A DNA stretch of 64,000 bases from assembly GCA_002697345.1 (NCBI GenBank), contig NZVE01000072.1:22187-86186 (forward strand), given 5' to 3'. Positions 1 through 8,852 of this stretch are shown piece after piece. Made by a program: the position numbers and the translations under genes. The number at the start of each line of letters is the position of its first letter. Positions within the stretch are counted from its first letter, which is position 1. A model generated the notes under the pieces. The model saw only the letters and a program-made list of their open reading frames with translations. It ran no database searches and was not told the DNA's origin. The DNA is from Paracoccaceae bacterium. GTDB taxonomy: Bacteria; Pseudomonadota; Alphaproteobacteria; Rhodobacterales; Rhodobacteraceae.

Positions 1-410
1 GGGAACGTAATCTTGGCATAAGTTACAGAGAGGTTGAACCGTTCGTCTTCGTAAAAACCTGAGGCCATAGCATATATAAGCCAAGGCATAAAAATTTGAG
101 CAAAAATAGTAAATACAATTAAAATAATCATTAGATAGCTTAAGGTATTCTCTGCAAAAAGTTTGGCATCATTTTTGTTATTAAGCTTTTTTGAAAATAT
201 TGGAACAAAAGAAAGATTTAAAGCGCCCTCAGCAAAAAATGATCGAAACATATTTGGTAGAGAAAAAGCTATTAAGAATGCTTCTGCAACTGGTCCAGAA
301 CCTAAAAAAATAGCTATAAATATATCTCGGATAAAACCAAAGATACGCGATAGAATTGTCCACGCGCCAACAGTAAAAAATGATTTAAACAGATTGGAGG
401 TTTTTCTCAA
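1..410 (-). CDS. murJ: MurJ lipid II flippase, N-terminal part (runs off the window)
   Basis: This is the 5' part (about 136 codons) of a polytopic inner-membrane protein; the rest lies beyond base 1. The reading frame shows the MurJ N-terminus: a short basic lead, the segment SRIFGFIRDIFIA, then FLIAFSLPNMFRSFFAEGA and FVPIFS, which is the MVF-family signature around the first two membrane helices. MurJ flips lipid II across the inner membrane for peptidoglycan synthesis. The likely start is TTG at 410-408, which overlaps the glnD stop (TTGA), so the two genes should be translationally coupled. The order glnD-murJ is common in alphaproteobacteria and supports the call. The family assignment is strong; the exact start is inferred. 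Confidence 0.9.
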   Translation of the reverse strand, partial: MRKTSNLFKSFFTVGAWTILSRIFGFIRDIFIAIFLGSGPVAEAFLIAFSLPNMFRSFFAEGALNLSFVPIFSKKLNNKNDAKLFAENTLSYLMIILIVFTIFAQIFMPWLIYAMASGFYEDERFNLSVTYAKITF

Positions 411-3160
411 ATTTTTGCTCTTTCAATTCCCTTAAGGATTGCTTCTTTTAACTTCTTTTCAATTTTACTCTGCTTGGATTTTGAATAAAACTTTAAACCA
501 AACATATCCTTTACGTAAAAAGTATCTACGACTTGAGCACCATAAGTAGAGATAACTGCCGAAGCTATATAAATATTAGCAAGAGACAGAGTTTTAGATA
601 GGTCGTATAGTAGCCCCTTTCTGTCACGGGTATCTACTTCTATTATAGTATAAATATCAGACCCGTCATTATTAAAGGTTATTGAAGTAGGAACTGCAAA
701 GTCTCTTTCTCTCTTTTTGATTTTGTCCTTAGTTCTAAACTCATTTTGTGGCAGAATATCTCCACGCAAAGTTTTATTTATCATCAGTTCTAACTTTGGT
801 AATTTTTCTAAAGCGTATGGATGGCCAAGATCGTCTTGAATCCAAAATGTGTTTGTTCCAAACCCGTCTTTTGATGTATAAGCCCGTGCATCTACAACGT
901 TAGCCCCAACTAAAGCTAAGGCTCCAGAAATTCTAGAAAAGATTCCAGGGTGATCATTCATTACAAAACATGCCCTGGTAGCATCTCTATCTTCATCTGG
1001 CGTTAAACTAGTTTTAATTTCATCTTTTTCTACTTTGATGAGCATTTCAGCAAAAGTAATATGTGCAGTGACATGTAAGCCTTGCCAGTATGGTGCATAG
1101 TGGCGGTTGGTTTCCTTTTTTAAGACAGCATTATCCCAATTGGTTAGAGCTGCCCGCAGTTTTCTTTTGGCATCTGCTCCACGTTGCTCTCTATTTAGTG
1201 CTTCCATACCATTTTCAAGCGCATACCGTGTCTGCCTATACAATGCTCTTATTAATACGGCCTTCCAGTTGTTCCAAGTATTTTCTCCAACACCTCTAAT
1301 ATCACATACAGTTATTACTGTTAGTAAATCGAGACGTAGTACTGACTTTACAGTTTTTGCAAAATCACGAACAGTTCTAGGGTCGGCAATATCTCTTTTT
1401 TGTGCCATATCAGCCATTAACAGATGATTTCTTACTAACCATTCTATGGTTTCACAGTCTTGTTCGTTAAAGCCTAGGCTTGGAGCTATTTCTCTTGTTA
1501 TTTTAGCTCCTAGAATAGAATGATCCTCGTCACGGCCTTTCCCAATATCATGAAGTAGTAATGCAACATATAAAATTTTTCGATTAATATTTCCTTTTAA
1601 AATATTTGAGACGATTGGTAAGGATTCGGTAAGTTCGCCTCTTTCAATTTGAGATAAGTTAGAAATCACCTGTATAGTGTGTTCGTCCACAGTGTAGGAG
1701 TGATACATATTAAATTGCATCATAGCTATAATATCTTGAAAATACGGGATGAATGCACCCAACACTCCCAACTCATTCATTCTGCGTAGAGCTCTTTCCG
1801 GGTTCCCATGCTTTAGTAGCGTATCTGTAAATACTTTTGCAGCGTCCTGGTTGCCTTGAAGTTTATGCACGAGTGAAAGGTTTGATGATATAAACCGCAT
1901 AGTATCTGGATGTATAAGATAGCCTGTTCTAAGTGCTTCTTCGAAGAGTAACAAAATATTTATAGGATTACCTGTGAATGATTTACTTGTCATTACATCA
2001 AGTCTATTTTGCCTAATACAAAAAATTGGGTTAATAGCTTTACGTTTTTTGGTTTTAGTAAGGTTTTTTATTAGGGATTTTGATTTAACATGTTGGGCCT
2101 CTAGGTCAGTAAGAATTATTCGGGTGAATTCTCCTACTTTAGTCGCGTGCCTAAAGTAGGTTTGCATGAAATGCTCTACTGCTCTACGGCCATTATTGTC
2201 TGAAAATAGCATTCGCTTGGCAATTTCGACCTGAAAATCAAATGTTAATTTTTCAGTAGGCCTTTCAGAAATCAAGTGCAAATGAATCCTAATAGCCCAT
2301 AAAAAGTTTTCTGCTTTTTTAAAGTCGTCAAATTCTGATCTTGTAAAGACCCTTAATTTCACCAAAGATTCGACTGATTTGACTCCTCTAACGTATTTTG
2401 CAATCCAAAATAAAGATTGTAGGTCTCGAAGACCGCCTTTACCTTCCTTTATGTTTGGTTCTAGAACATAACGTTGACCACCATTTTTTCGAAGGCGCTC
2501 AGAACGTTCTAATAACTTAGCCTCTACAAATTCTGATGCAGTATTTTTGTTTATATTTCCCCATAAATTTTTGTCTAATTTATCTGCTAAAGTTTTGTCC
2601 CCGTATAGCAATCTGCTTTCGAGTAATGCTGTTTTTACTGTAAAATCACTATTTGCTATTTCTAAACAATTTTTTACACTTCTTGTAGCATGCCCAATTT
2701 TTAATTTTAGGTCCCAAAGAATATATAATGTGCTCTCAATTATACTATGTATACGATTGTCTATTTTAGTGGTTACTAAAAAAAGTATGTCGACATCAGA
2801 GTGTGGGGCCATTTGTTGGCGACCATAACCACCCACTGATAGAACAGCAAAAATCCCTGAGCTACCCTTAGGAGCTAATAGTTCTTCTGAGACGTATATA
2901 GCTGTTTGGACAATGCCATCCATCAACTTACTATATGCGTTTATGATGACTTCAGAACTGGTAGCATCTTTTTCAAAGGTTTTTTTTATTTCTTTGAGAC
3001 CATTTTCATATCTTTCTTTTAAAAGTGTAGTTGCCTTAGATCGAATGTCGCTTTTATCGTCTAATCCCTTAAGCTCTTTTTTTAAGATGAGATTGTTATT
3101 CTCAAAGTCAAAAGTTGAGCTATCAAGAAAGTTAGAATTATTTTTATTTACAACTTCCAT
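407..3160 (-). CDS. glnD: Bifunctional [protein-PII] uridylyltransferase / uridylyl-removing enzyme
   Basis: GlnD is the cytoplasmic nitrogen sensor that uridylylates PII when glutamine is low and removes UMP when it is high. At 917 residues it has the usual family length. The nucleotidyltransferase core is at about residues 109-126 (GGYGR, then the metal-binding pair D122/D124). The HD hydrolase domain has its His-Asp pair near 537-538 (LLHDIGKG). Two C-terminal ACT domains, at about 735-815 and 836-905, each carry the DxxG turn (DHPGIF and DRKGLL). It follows the LpoA-like lipoprotein gene by 25 bases and overlaps murJ, so all three may be one transcript. Nothing in the catalytic motifs looks damaged. 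Confidence 0.97.
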   Translation of the reverse strand: MEVVNKNNSNFLDSSTFDFENNNLILKKELKGLDDKSDIRSKATTLLKERYENGLKEIKKTFEKDATSSEVIINAYSKLMDGIVQTAIYVSEELLAPKGSSGIFAVLSVGGYGRQQMAPHSDVDILFLVTTKIDNRIHSIIESTLYILWDLKLKIGHATRSVKNCLEIANSDFTVKTALLESRLLYGDKTLADKLDKNLWGNINKNTASEFVEAKLLERSERLRKNGGQRYVLEPNIKEGKGGLRDLQSLFWIAKYVRGVKSVESLVKLRVFTRSEFDDFKKAENFLWAIRIHLHLISERPTEKLTFDFQVEIAKRMLFSDNNGRRAVEHFMQTYFRHATKVGEFTRIILTDLEAQHVKSKSLIKNLTKTKKRKAINPIFCIRQNRLDVMTSKSFTGNPINILLLFEEALRTGYLIHPDTMRFISSNLSLVHKLQGNQDAAKVFTDTLLKHGNPERALRRMNELGVLGAFIPYFQDIIAMMQFNMYHSYTVDEHTIQVISNLSQIERGELTESLPIVSNILKGNINRKILYVALLLHDIGKGRDEDHSILGAKITREIAPSLGFNEQDCETIEWLVRNHLLMADMAQKRDIADPRTVRDFAKTVKSVLRLDLLTVITVCDIRGVGENTWNNWKAVLIRALYRQTRYALENGMEALNREQRGADAKRKLRAALTNWDNAVLKKETNRHYAPYWQGLHVTAHITFAEMLIKVEKDEIKTSLTPDEDRDATRACFVMNDHPGIFSRISGALALVGANVVDARAYTSKDGFGTNTFWIQDDLGHPYALEKLPKLELMINKTLRGDILPQNEFRTKDKIKKRERDFAVPTSITFNNDGSDIYTIIEVDTRDRKGLLYDLSKTLSLANIYIASAVISTYGAQVVDTFYVKDMFGLKFYSKSKQSKIEKKLKEAILKGIERAKI

Positions 3161-3185
3161 TTTTTCCTAACCAGAGTGAGATTTA

Positions 3186-4343
3186 CTAAGGTAAAAATGA
3201 TTTGAGAGCAGGGTCGATTACCTTGACTTTATTTTTTTTAATTGTTGCTATTGATAAGGCGCGTTCGTTAGACCCGTCGTCTGCAAACCTTATTAAACCA
3301 TTAACACCTAAGAACCCAAACTTCTGTTTTAAATTTTTTGAACTCATACTCTTTCCTCTTAGGCGTAAGGAGCCGATTATGGCTACCCCATCATAGGCAA
3401 GGCTTGCTAGAGGATGCGGGGTTTGGTTAAAGATCGTTTTATATCGACTGCTAAATTTGGAGGCTAAAGTTGGATTGGGTAAGGCAAACCATCCTCCCTG
3501 TAGGCCAGGCAATCTAAGTGTCTCTTTTGAGACATCCCAACGTCCTAGCCCAATGTATTGCACCAGTTTTGGGTCTACCCCTTTTTCGGGTAGTAATTGG
3601 CCTAGAAGCGGTAAAGCTCCTGCACTATTAGAAGTGAGCATTATTGAATCTGACTGAGTACTTTCCATTAAATCGGCAATTTCTGGTACTGCCTCAACGA
3701 TACTTTCTGCAGTTAGGTCGAATGACACACTGCCAAGAATTGTGATATTATTTTTGGCAGCAGCCTCTATAACAGTTTTCTTTGCTATCTCGCCTTCTTT
3801 TGTCCTTGGATAGATTAACAACCACTCTTTAGCCCCAGATTTCCGTGAAAACCCAGCTAAACGATTAGAAATGTTATCAAAAGTGGTGCCCAAAAGGAAT
3901 AAATTTTTACCTGAAATAGAAGAATTATTTGAGAAAGTGAGTACATTGATATTTTTATTAACAACTGCTCTAGCGGCTGCTGTGGCGACGTCTGATCTAA
4001 GTGGTCCCAATATAATTTCAGCCCCATCTTGGACGGCTTTTTTTGCTGCTAGTGAAGCAATTTTAGGTTTTCCTTCTGTAGCATAAACTAGTAGTTGTAC
4101 TTTACCATAACCAAGATCATTTGCCGCAAGCCTTGCAGAATTTTCTAGAGATATAGCTAACTGTTCGTCTCCTCTTATTTTTGAGCCATAAGGTAACAGA
4201 AGACCTATTTTTGTGGGGTCGCTATTATCACTTTTATTATTTAGAAGACTTATTGAACTGTTACACGCAGCTAAAAGTAATGTTACTACCAGAGTAGTTA
4301 CTTTGTAGAATGTGTTAATCTTATTTTTTAATGGATTTAGCAT
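3186..4343 (-). CDS. Penicillin-binding protein activator, LpoA-like lipoprotein
   Basis: This is a 385-residue lipoprotein with a basic N-terminus, a hydrophobic stretch and a lipobox LAAC ending at C27, followed by a periplasmic-binding-protein type I fold: a GLLLPYGSKIRGDEQLA segment, then ILGPLRSDVA and LAYDGVA. In alphaproteobacteria this family sits divergently from rsmI, as here (99 bases apart), and is annotated as a penicillin-binding protein activator related to LpoA. The outer-membrane role in stimulating peptidoglycan synthases is inferred from the family. A solute-binding protein of the Leu/Ile/Val type is the alternative, but no ABC permease genes are nearby. A neighbouring rsmI, glnD and murJ fits a wall-linked job. 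Confidence 0.8.
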   Translation of the reverse strand: MLNPLKNKINTFYKVTTLVVTLLLAACNSSISLLNNKSDNSDPTKIGLLLPYGSKIRGDEQLAISLENSARLAANDLGYGKVQLLVYATEGKPKIASLAAKKAVQDGAEIILGPLRSDVATAAARAVVNKNINVLTFSNNSSISGKNLFLLGTTFDNISNRLAGFSRKSGAKEWLLIYPRTKEGEIAKKTVIEAAAKNNITILGSVSFDLTAESIVEAVPEIADLMESTQSDSIMLTSNSAGALPLLGQLLPEKGVDPKLVQYIGLGRWDVSKETLRLPGLQGGWFALPNPTLASKFSSRYKTIFNQTPHPLASLAYDGVAIIGSLRLRGKSMSSKNLKQKFGFLGVNGLIRFADDGSNERALSIATIKKNKVKVIDPALKSFLP

Positions 4344-4441
4344 TTTTAGTTCACTCTTAATTAGATATGCGCTTGCAACTGTAGTCTAGAAGAATACGAG
4401 GTATCTTGTGTCAAGTAAATGAATAGGATTAAAAAGGGGGT

Positions 4442-5314
4442 ATGATTGTAAAGGAATCTATAAAATTAGACCCAGGTTTGTATTTTGTTGCGACCCCTAT
4501 TGGGGCTGCTAGAGATATAACTCTACGGGCTATGGATGTTTTGCGCGATGCAGATATCTTAGTGGCTGAGGATACTAGAACTCTTAGAAAATTGATGGAC
4601 ATACACTCTATTTCTCTTAAAGGAAGAAAAATAATTTCTTATAATGATCATAATGGAACTTCTAAACGCCCATTTATTATCAGTGAAATAGCTCTTGGAA
4701 AATCGGTTTCTTACTCTTCTGAAGCGGGTAGCCCTTTAGTTGCTGACCCTGGATACCAGCTTGGCCGAGAAGTATCGGAATCTGGGTATAGAGTGGTGAC
4801 TGTTCCAGGCGCATGTGCAGTAATTGCAGCGTTAACAGTTTCTGGGCTACCAACTAACCAATTCTTTTATGCGGGTTTCTTACCAAACTCAAAATCAGCA
4901 AGACAGAAATTTCTTACTCTTGTTGAGAATATTCCTGGTACTTTAGTTTTTTACGAGTCACCAAAAAGGCTGAACAAGGCTCTAATCGACATGTTATTTA
5001 TTCTGGGTCCAGAAAGGCCAGTAGTAATTGCAAGAGAGTTAACAAAAAAGTTCGAGGAGACTATCCGAAGTACTCTTGGAGAGATAAATGAAAAAATTGA
5101 AGGGCGTGCTATAAAGGGTGAGATTGTGATCCTAATAGGAAAAAAACCAGAAACTGTATTTAATTTAGAAGACTTACATAAAATTCTATTGGTAGAATTA
5201 AGTGAAAATAGTCTAAAAGATACTGTTTTAAAGGTTGCAATGAGAACTGGGGTAGCTCGTTCATTGGTTTACAAGGCAGCATTAGAAATCAATAATATAT
5301 CTAGAGTATCGTAA
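4442..5314 (+). CDS. rsmI: 16S rRNA (cytidine(1402)-2'-O)-methyltransferase
   Basis: RsmI methylates the 2'-OH of C1402 in the decoding centre of 16S rRNA using SAM. The 290-residue protein has the tetrapyrrole-methylase fold of this family: GLYFVATPIGAARDITLRA near residue 12, AEDTRTLRKL, SEAGSPLVADPGYQL, then FLPNSKSARQKFL, FYESPKRL and VIARELTKKFEE. The usual Asn of the PIGN motif is Ala here (PIGA). An ATG start is preceded by an AAAAAGGGGG run, giving a strong ribosome binding site. It is divergent from the LpoA-like gene and is followed 53 bases later by gshB. The small gene yraN, often found between rsmI and gshB in relatives, is not present. Confidence 0.95.
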   Translation: MIVKESIKLDPGLYFVATPIGAARDITLRAMDVLRDADILVAEDTRTLRKLMDIHSISLKGRKIISYNDHNGTSKRPFIISEIALGKSVSYSSEAGSPLVADPGYQLGREVSESGYRVVTVPGACAVIAALTVSGLPTNQFFYAGFLPNSKSARQKFLTLVENIPGTLVFYESPKRLNKALIDMLFILGPERPVVIARELTKKFEETIRSTLGEINEKIEGRAIKGEIVILIGKKPETVFNLEDLHKILLVELSENSLKDTVLKVAMRTGVARSLVYKAALEINNISRVS

Positions 5315-5367
5315 TTTAGTAACTTAAAATTGTTAAATTTATTTATTAAAAAAATGGGGAATTGATC

Positions 5368-6309
5368 GTGAGTCTTAAAATAGCCATTCAGATGGATCCA
5401 ATAGAAAATATTGATATAAATGGAGATAGTACCTTTAGAATTATGGAGGAAGCCCAAAAGAGAGGGCATGAATTATTTTACTATATGCCTTCAGGACTTT
5501 CCTATCAAAATGGAAATGTGATGGCCAACGGAAACTCACTAACCGTGGAAAGAACGATTGGAAACCATTATAAACTTGGAGATAAAAAAAGTGTCAATCT
5601 AATTGATTTAGATGTCATTTGGCTCAGGCAGGACCCACCATTTGATATGGGTTATATAACGTCAACTCATTTATTAGATCGAGTGGCTTCAAAGACCTTG
5701 GTAGTTAATAACCCAACATGGGTTCGCAATTGGCCAGAAAAACTTAAAGTTCTAGATTACCCAGAACTTATCCCACCAACAACTATAGCTTGGGACCTTG
5801 AAATACTTAAAGCTTTTAAGGCAGAGCATGGTGATATTATTTTAAAGCCATTATTTGGTAATGGTGGGGCAGGGGTCTTTAGGCTAACAGACGCGGATAG
5901 TAACCTGAGCTCCCTTCATGAATTGTTTTCTACGACTAATAATGAACCTTTAATAATACAGAAGTTTTTACCCAATGTTTCTAATGGCGATAAACGTATT
6001 ATTTTGATTGATGGGGAGCCAGTTGGAGCAATCAATAGAGTTCCATTAAAAGGCGAAACGCGATCAAACATGCATGTTGGAGGGGAACCTAAAAAGTCAG
6101 GTCTGACGTCAAGAGATTTAGAAATTTGTGAACGAATAGGTGCAGATTTAAAGGATCATGGACAGGTTTTTGTTGGAATAGACGTGATTGGTGAGTTTTT
6201 AACAGAAATAAATGTAACATCTCCAACTGGCATTCAAGAACTTGAGAGATTTGATGGAGTTAACATCACAGAAAAAATCTGGCAGTGCATAGAAGGTAAA
6301 TTAGATTAA
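5368..6309 (+). CDS. gshB: Glutathione synthetase
   Basis: GshB joins gamma-glutamylcysteine and glycine with ATP to make glutathione in the cytoplasm. The N-terminal domain begins KIAIQMDPIENI, the usual family start, and the ATP-grasp half shows DIILKPLFGNGGAGVFR, the glycine-rich lid, and a late ITEINVTSPTGIQE metal-binding segment. I chose GTG at 5368 (313 residues) because GGGGA lies seven bases upstream; a TTG two codons earlier is too close to that ribosome binding site. It ends four bases before the convergent cobC gene, with no visible terminator between them. Confidence 0.95.
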   Translation: MSLKIAIQMDPIENIDINGDSTFRIMEEAQKRGHELFYYMPSGLSYQNGNVMANGNSLTVERTIGNHYKLGDKKSVNLIDLDVIWLRQDPPFDMGYITSTHLLDRVASKTLVVNNPTWVRNWPEKLKVLDYPELIPPTTIAWDLEILKAFKAEHGDIILKPLFGNGGAGVFRLTDADSNLSSLHELFSTTNNEPLIIQKFLPNVSNGDKRIILIDGEPVGAINRVPLKGETRSNMHVGGEPKKSGLTSRDLEICERIGADLKDHGQVFVGIDVIGEFLTEINVTSPTGIQELERFDGVNITEKIWQCIEGKLD

Positions 6310-6313
6310 TTTT

Positions 6314-6895
6314 TTATGGCGTGATATTAATTCCGCTAACAAATCTCTTTTCACCATCAATTGATATTTTTGTAACTGATAAATTATCTATTTTATAAGA
6401 AATAGCTTCGTAAGGTGTTATTCCTAATGCAATCTGTAATTGTGTTAGGATAACACCAAAATGAGCGACAGCTATGATGTCTGCACCCCTGTAATCTCTG
6501 GTATATTCCTCTACAACATTAGATACTCGATTTTTGAGTATATTCCAACTTTCGCCTTCGGGCGCTATAATATCTCCTGGGGTTTCCCAAAAGTCTTTAC
6601 TAAGTTTTGGATCTCGACTTGACACAGCCTCAAATTCCATTCCATCCCAGATACCAAAATTAAATTCTCTGAGGTTGGGATTAATTAATATAGTTTTATC
6701 ATTACTATTTATTGCACTTGCTGTTGCAGTGGCTCTTTGTAGATCAGAAGATAGTATAATAGGGTTCTTTGGTAAAATTTTTTTAAGTCTCTTTATGCGT
6801 GAAAAGTCAGAAAGATCTGCTGGCACGTCACGCCAGCCAACAAAAGATTTCTCATGCGTTGGGCCGTGCCTAATCCACCACCAATTAGTAGTCAT
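6314..6895 (-). CDS. cobC: Histidine phosphatase family protein, probable alpha-ribazole phosphatase
   Basis: This 193-residue enzyme belongs to the histidine phosphatase (phosphoglycerate mutase-like) superfamily. The N-terminus WWWIRHGPTHEKSFVGW carries the RHG phospho-histidine motif, SDLQRATATA supplies the second catalytic arginine, and AHFGVI is the late histidine motif. Because the gene overlaps cobU, the likely role is alpha-ribazole-phosphate phosphatase in nucleotide-loop assembly of cobalamin; this is context-based, since the fold alone does not fix the substrate. I chose ATG at 6895, with AAGG a few bases upstream and an 11-base overlap with cobU; an in-frame start 16 codons earlier would add residues unlike the family. 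Confidence 0.8.
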   Translation of the reverse strand: MTTNWWWIRHGPTHEKSFVGWRDVPADLSDFSRIKRLKKILPKNPIILSSDLQRATATASAINSNDKTILINPNLREFNFGIWDGMEFEAVSSRDPKLSKDFWETPGDIIAPEGESWNILKNRVSNVVEEYTRDYRGADIIAVAHFGVILTQLQIALGITPYEAISYKIDNLSVTKISIDGEKRFVSGINITP

Positions 6896-7448
6896 TACTT
6901 GCCTTGGGTAACGTGCCTTTAAGGGTGCAGGGCAACCCAGCAACTACTTGTATGACCAGGTCAGACTCTGCAGCAATTTGTTGATTCAGTTGGCCATTAA
7001 GATTTCTAAATTCTCTAGCCATTTTGTTATCTGGCACAATTCCATACCCTAGCTCGTTAGTGACTATTACAACTTTCATTTTCTGTTCTCTTATGCTCTC
7101 AACTAGGTGAGAAACCTCTTGTGGGAGGTCTTTATTTTTAAGAAATTTGTTAGTTAACCACATCGTGAGACAATCAATTAAAATAGTATCAAATTTTACT
7201 TCTTTCATTCCTTCAAGCGTTTCTGCTAGATTATGGAATGCTTCTATAGTCTTCCATTTTTGTAGCGCCCTTGATTTTTGATGGGAATCAATCTTACTTT
7301 TCATTTCCAAATCAAAAGGCTCCGCGGTTGCAATGTAAAGATTATTGGATCCATTATTTAAAGTGAGGTTTTCTGCAAATTTTGTTTTGCCAGAGCAAGC
7401 ACCTCCAATGATTAAAGTTAAGTTTGGTAATAAGTTCATTAAATTCAC
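6885..7448 (-). CDS. cobU: Adenosylcobinamide kinase / adenosylcobinamide-phosphate guanylyltransferase
   Basis: CobU phosphorylates adenosylcobinamide and then adds GMP, a late step of cobalamin synthesis and salvage. The 187-residue protein has the family P-loop near its start (GGACSGKTKFAE; most homologues read GARSGK), the IATAEPFDLEM segment, the HQKSRALQKWKT region with the histidine that is guanylylated in characterised CobU, DCLTMWL as Walker B, and VVTNELGYGIVP. It overlaps cobC downstream. CobQ at 56.9-58.3 kb and the B12-dependent NrdJ at 50.0-52.3 kb fit a cobalamin-using organism. No cobalamin riboswitch is evident in the 204 bases upstream. Confidence 0.93.
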   Translation of the reverse strand: MNLMNLLPNLTLIIGGACSGKTKFAENLTLNNGSNNLYIATAEPFDLEMKSKIDSHQKSRALQKWKTIEAFHNLAETLEGMKEVKFDTILIDCLTMWLTNKFLKNKDLPQEVSHLVESIREQKMKVVIVTNELGYGIVPDNKMAREFRNLNGQLNQQIAAESDLVIQVVAGLPCTLKGTLPKASNDY

Positions 7449-7521
7449 CTGTTAATAAAAATTCAGAAGTTATAGAGAAGCACTTTTAAACTTTAATAAG
7501 CTAAATTAGTCAAAAAAATAC

Positions 7522-7539
7522 AGTTAACTAGAGTTAACT
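7522..7539. promoter_or_regulatory. Tandem palindromes AGTTAACT, operator-like
   Basis: Two copies of the self-complementary octamer AGTTAACT (7522-7529 and 7532-7539) lie two bases apart in the 204-base gap between divergent cobU and coaBC. Their repeat period of ten bases is close to one helical turn, the layout expected for a repressor site. No regulator is recognised, and the region is AT-rich, so chance is possible. Confidence 0.35.
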
Positions 7540-7652
7540 TACAGAATTAATATAGTATCTAAAAGCCTATTTTAGTAAATTATTACCATTTGATTGCTCC
7601 TTGAGAAAGTAAAGCATAGGGTTTATGTGTATAGTCAAGGGATTATTATGAA

Positions 7653-8852
7653 ATGCTAAATGGAAAAAAAATACTTCTGATAATAGGTGGTGGTATTGCT
7701 GCATTTAAATGCCACGATTTAATTCGTGGCTTACGCGAGGCAGGTGCCTCTGTCACTCCTGTACTTACAGAGGCTGGAAAAGAATTTGTTACTCCTTTAA
7801 GTATTTCTGTTTTATCAGGATCAAAGGTCTATGCAGATCTTTTTGATTTAGAAGATGAGACCCAGATGGGGCATATAGAATTATCTAGGAACTCAGATTT
7901 GATAGTAATCGTTCCTGCTACTGCTGATCTACTGGCTAAAATGGCATCGGGTTTAGCTAATGATCTAGCTTCCACGCTTTTACTAGCAACTGATACCGAA
8001 GTTTTAGCTGCTCCAGCAATGAATGTCAGGATGTGGGAGCATTTGGCTACTAGACGAAATATACAGTTATTAAAAAAAGATGGTATTGGTTTTATTGGGC
8101 CAGTTGAAGGGTCTATGGCTTGTGGAGAGTTTGGTTTTGGTCGTATGGCAGAACCAGAACAAATTATTATAGCAATAAAAAAAAAATTATCTCTTGGGAA
8201 ACTTAAAGGTAAACATATAGTAGTTACGTCTGGCCCCACTTACGAACAAATAGATCCCGTTAGATTTATCGGGAATCTTTCATCTGGTAATCAGGGAAAC
8301 CAGATTGCTGTTGCCCTGTTAAATGAGGGAGCTAGAGTGACATTAATCTCTGGACCAACACATATCGAATTACCCTTGGGAGCTGAAATCAAGCGAGTGG
8401 AATCAGCGAATGAAATGTTTAAGGAAGTTAAAAAATCATTACCTGCTGACGCATTTGTTATGGTGGCAGCCGTTGCTGACTGGAAGACTAAGGAGTTTTC
8501 TAAGTCAAAAATTAAAAAGAATTCGGATAAAGAGTTAGTTCTCAAACTAATCAAAAACCCTGACATTCTAGAATATGTATCTAAGTTGAAAAAAGATCGT
8601 CCAAAGCTAGTAGTAGGTTTTGCTGCGGAAACTGATGATCTAATAGCAAATGCGACTGAAAAGCTAAATAGGAAGAAATGTGATTGGATTGTCGCAAATG
8701 ACATAAGGCCTGAAACAAATATTATGGGGGGAACTGAGAACGCTGTAATATTGATTTCTAATGCTGGGGTTGAGAAATGGGAAAGGATGGATAAGTCCAA
8801 AGTTGCGTTAAAACTAGTTGGTCTTATGGCAAAAAAATTAAACTTATCATGA
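7653..8852 (+). CDS. coaBC: Bifunctional phosphopantothenoylcysteine decarboxylase / phosphopantothenate-cysteine ligase
   Basis: CoaBC carries out two consecutive steps of coenzyme A synthesis. The N-terminal flavoprotein CoaC half shows GGGIAAFK, the catalytic histidine in HIELS, APAMNVRMWE and the substrate-clamp cysteine in GSMACGEFGFGRM. The CoaB half begins near residue 190 (GKHIVVTSGPTYEQIDPVR, then FIGNLSSGNQG), with AAVADW and KIKKNSD typical of the ligase and dimer region. Length (399) is normal. Its stop overlaps the dut start (ATGA), so coaBC-dut-moeB form an operon, an order seen in related Rhodobacteraceae. Confidence 0.97.
   Translation: MLNGKKILLIIGGGIAAFKCHDLIRGLREAGASVTPVLTEAGKEFVTPLSISVLSGSKVYADLFDLEDETQMGHIELSRNSDLIVIVPATADLLAKMASGLANDLASTLLLATDTEVLAAPAMNVRMWEHLATRRNIQLLKKDGIGFIGPVEGSMACGEFGFGRMAEPEQIIIAIKKKLSLGKLKGKHIVVTSGPTYEQIDPVRFIGNLSSGNQGNQIAVALLNEGARVTLISGPTHIELPLGAEIKRVESANEMFKEVKKSLPADAFVMVAAVADWKTKEFSKSKIKKNSDKELVLKLIKNPDILEYVSKLKKDRPKLVVGFAAETDDLIANATEKLNRKKCDWIVANDIRPETNIMGGTENAVILISNAGVEKWERMDKSKVALKLVGLMAKKLNLS

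Noticed and set aside
7449-7652. Cobalamin riboswitch upstream of cobU
   Set aside because: No conserved B12-box or multi-stem fold is visible on the minus strand; a covariance-model search would settle it.
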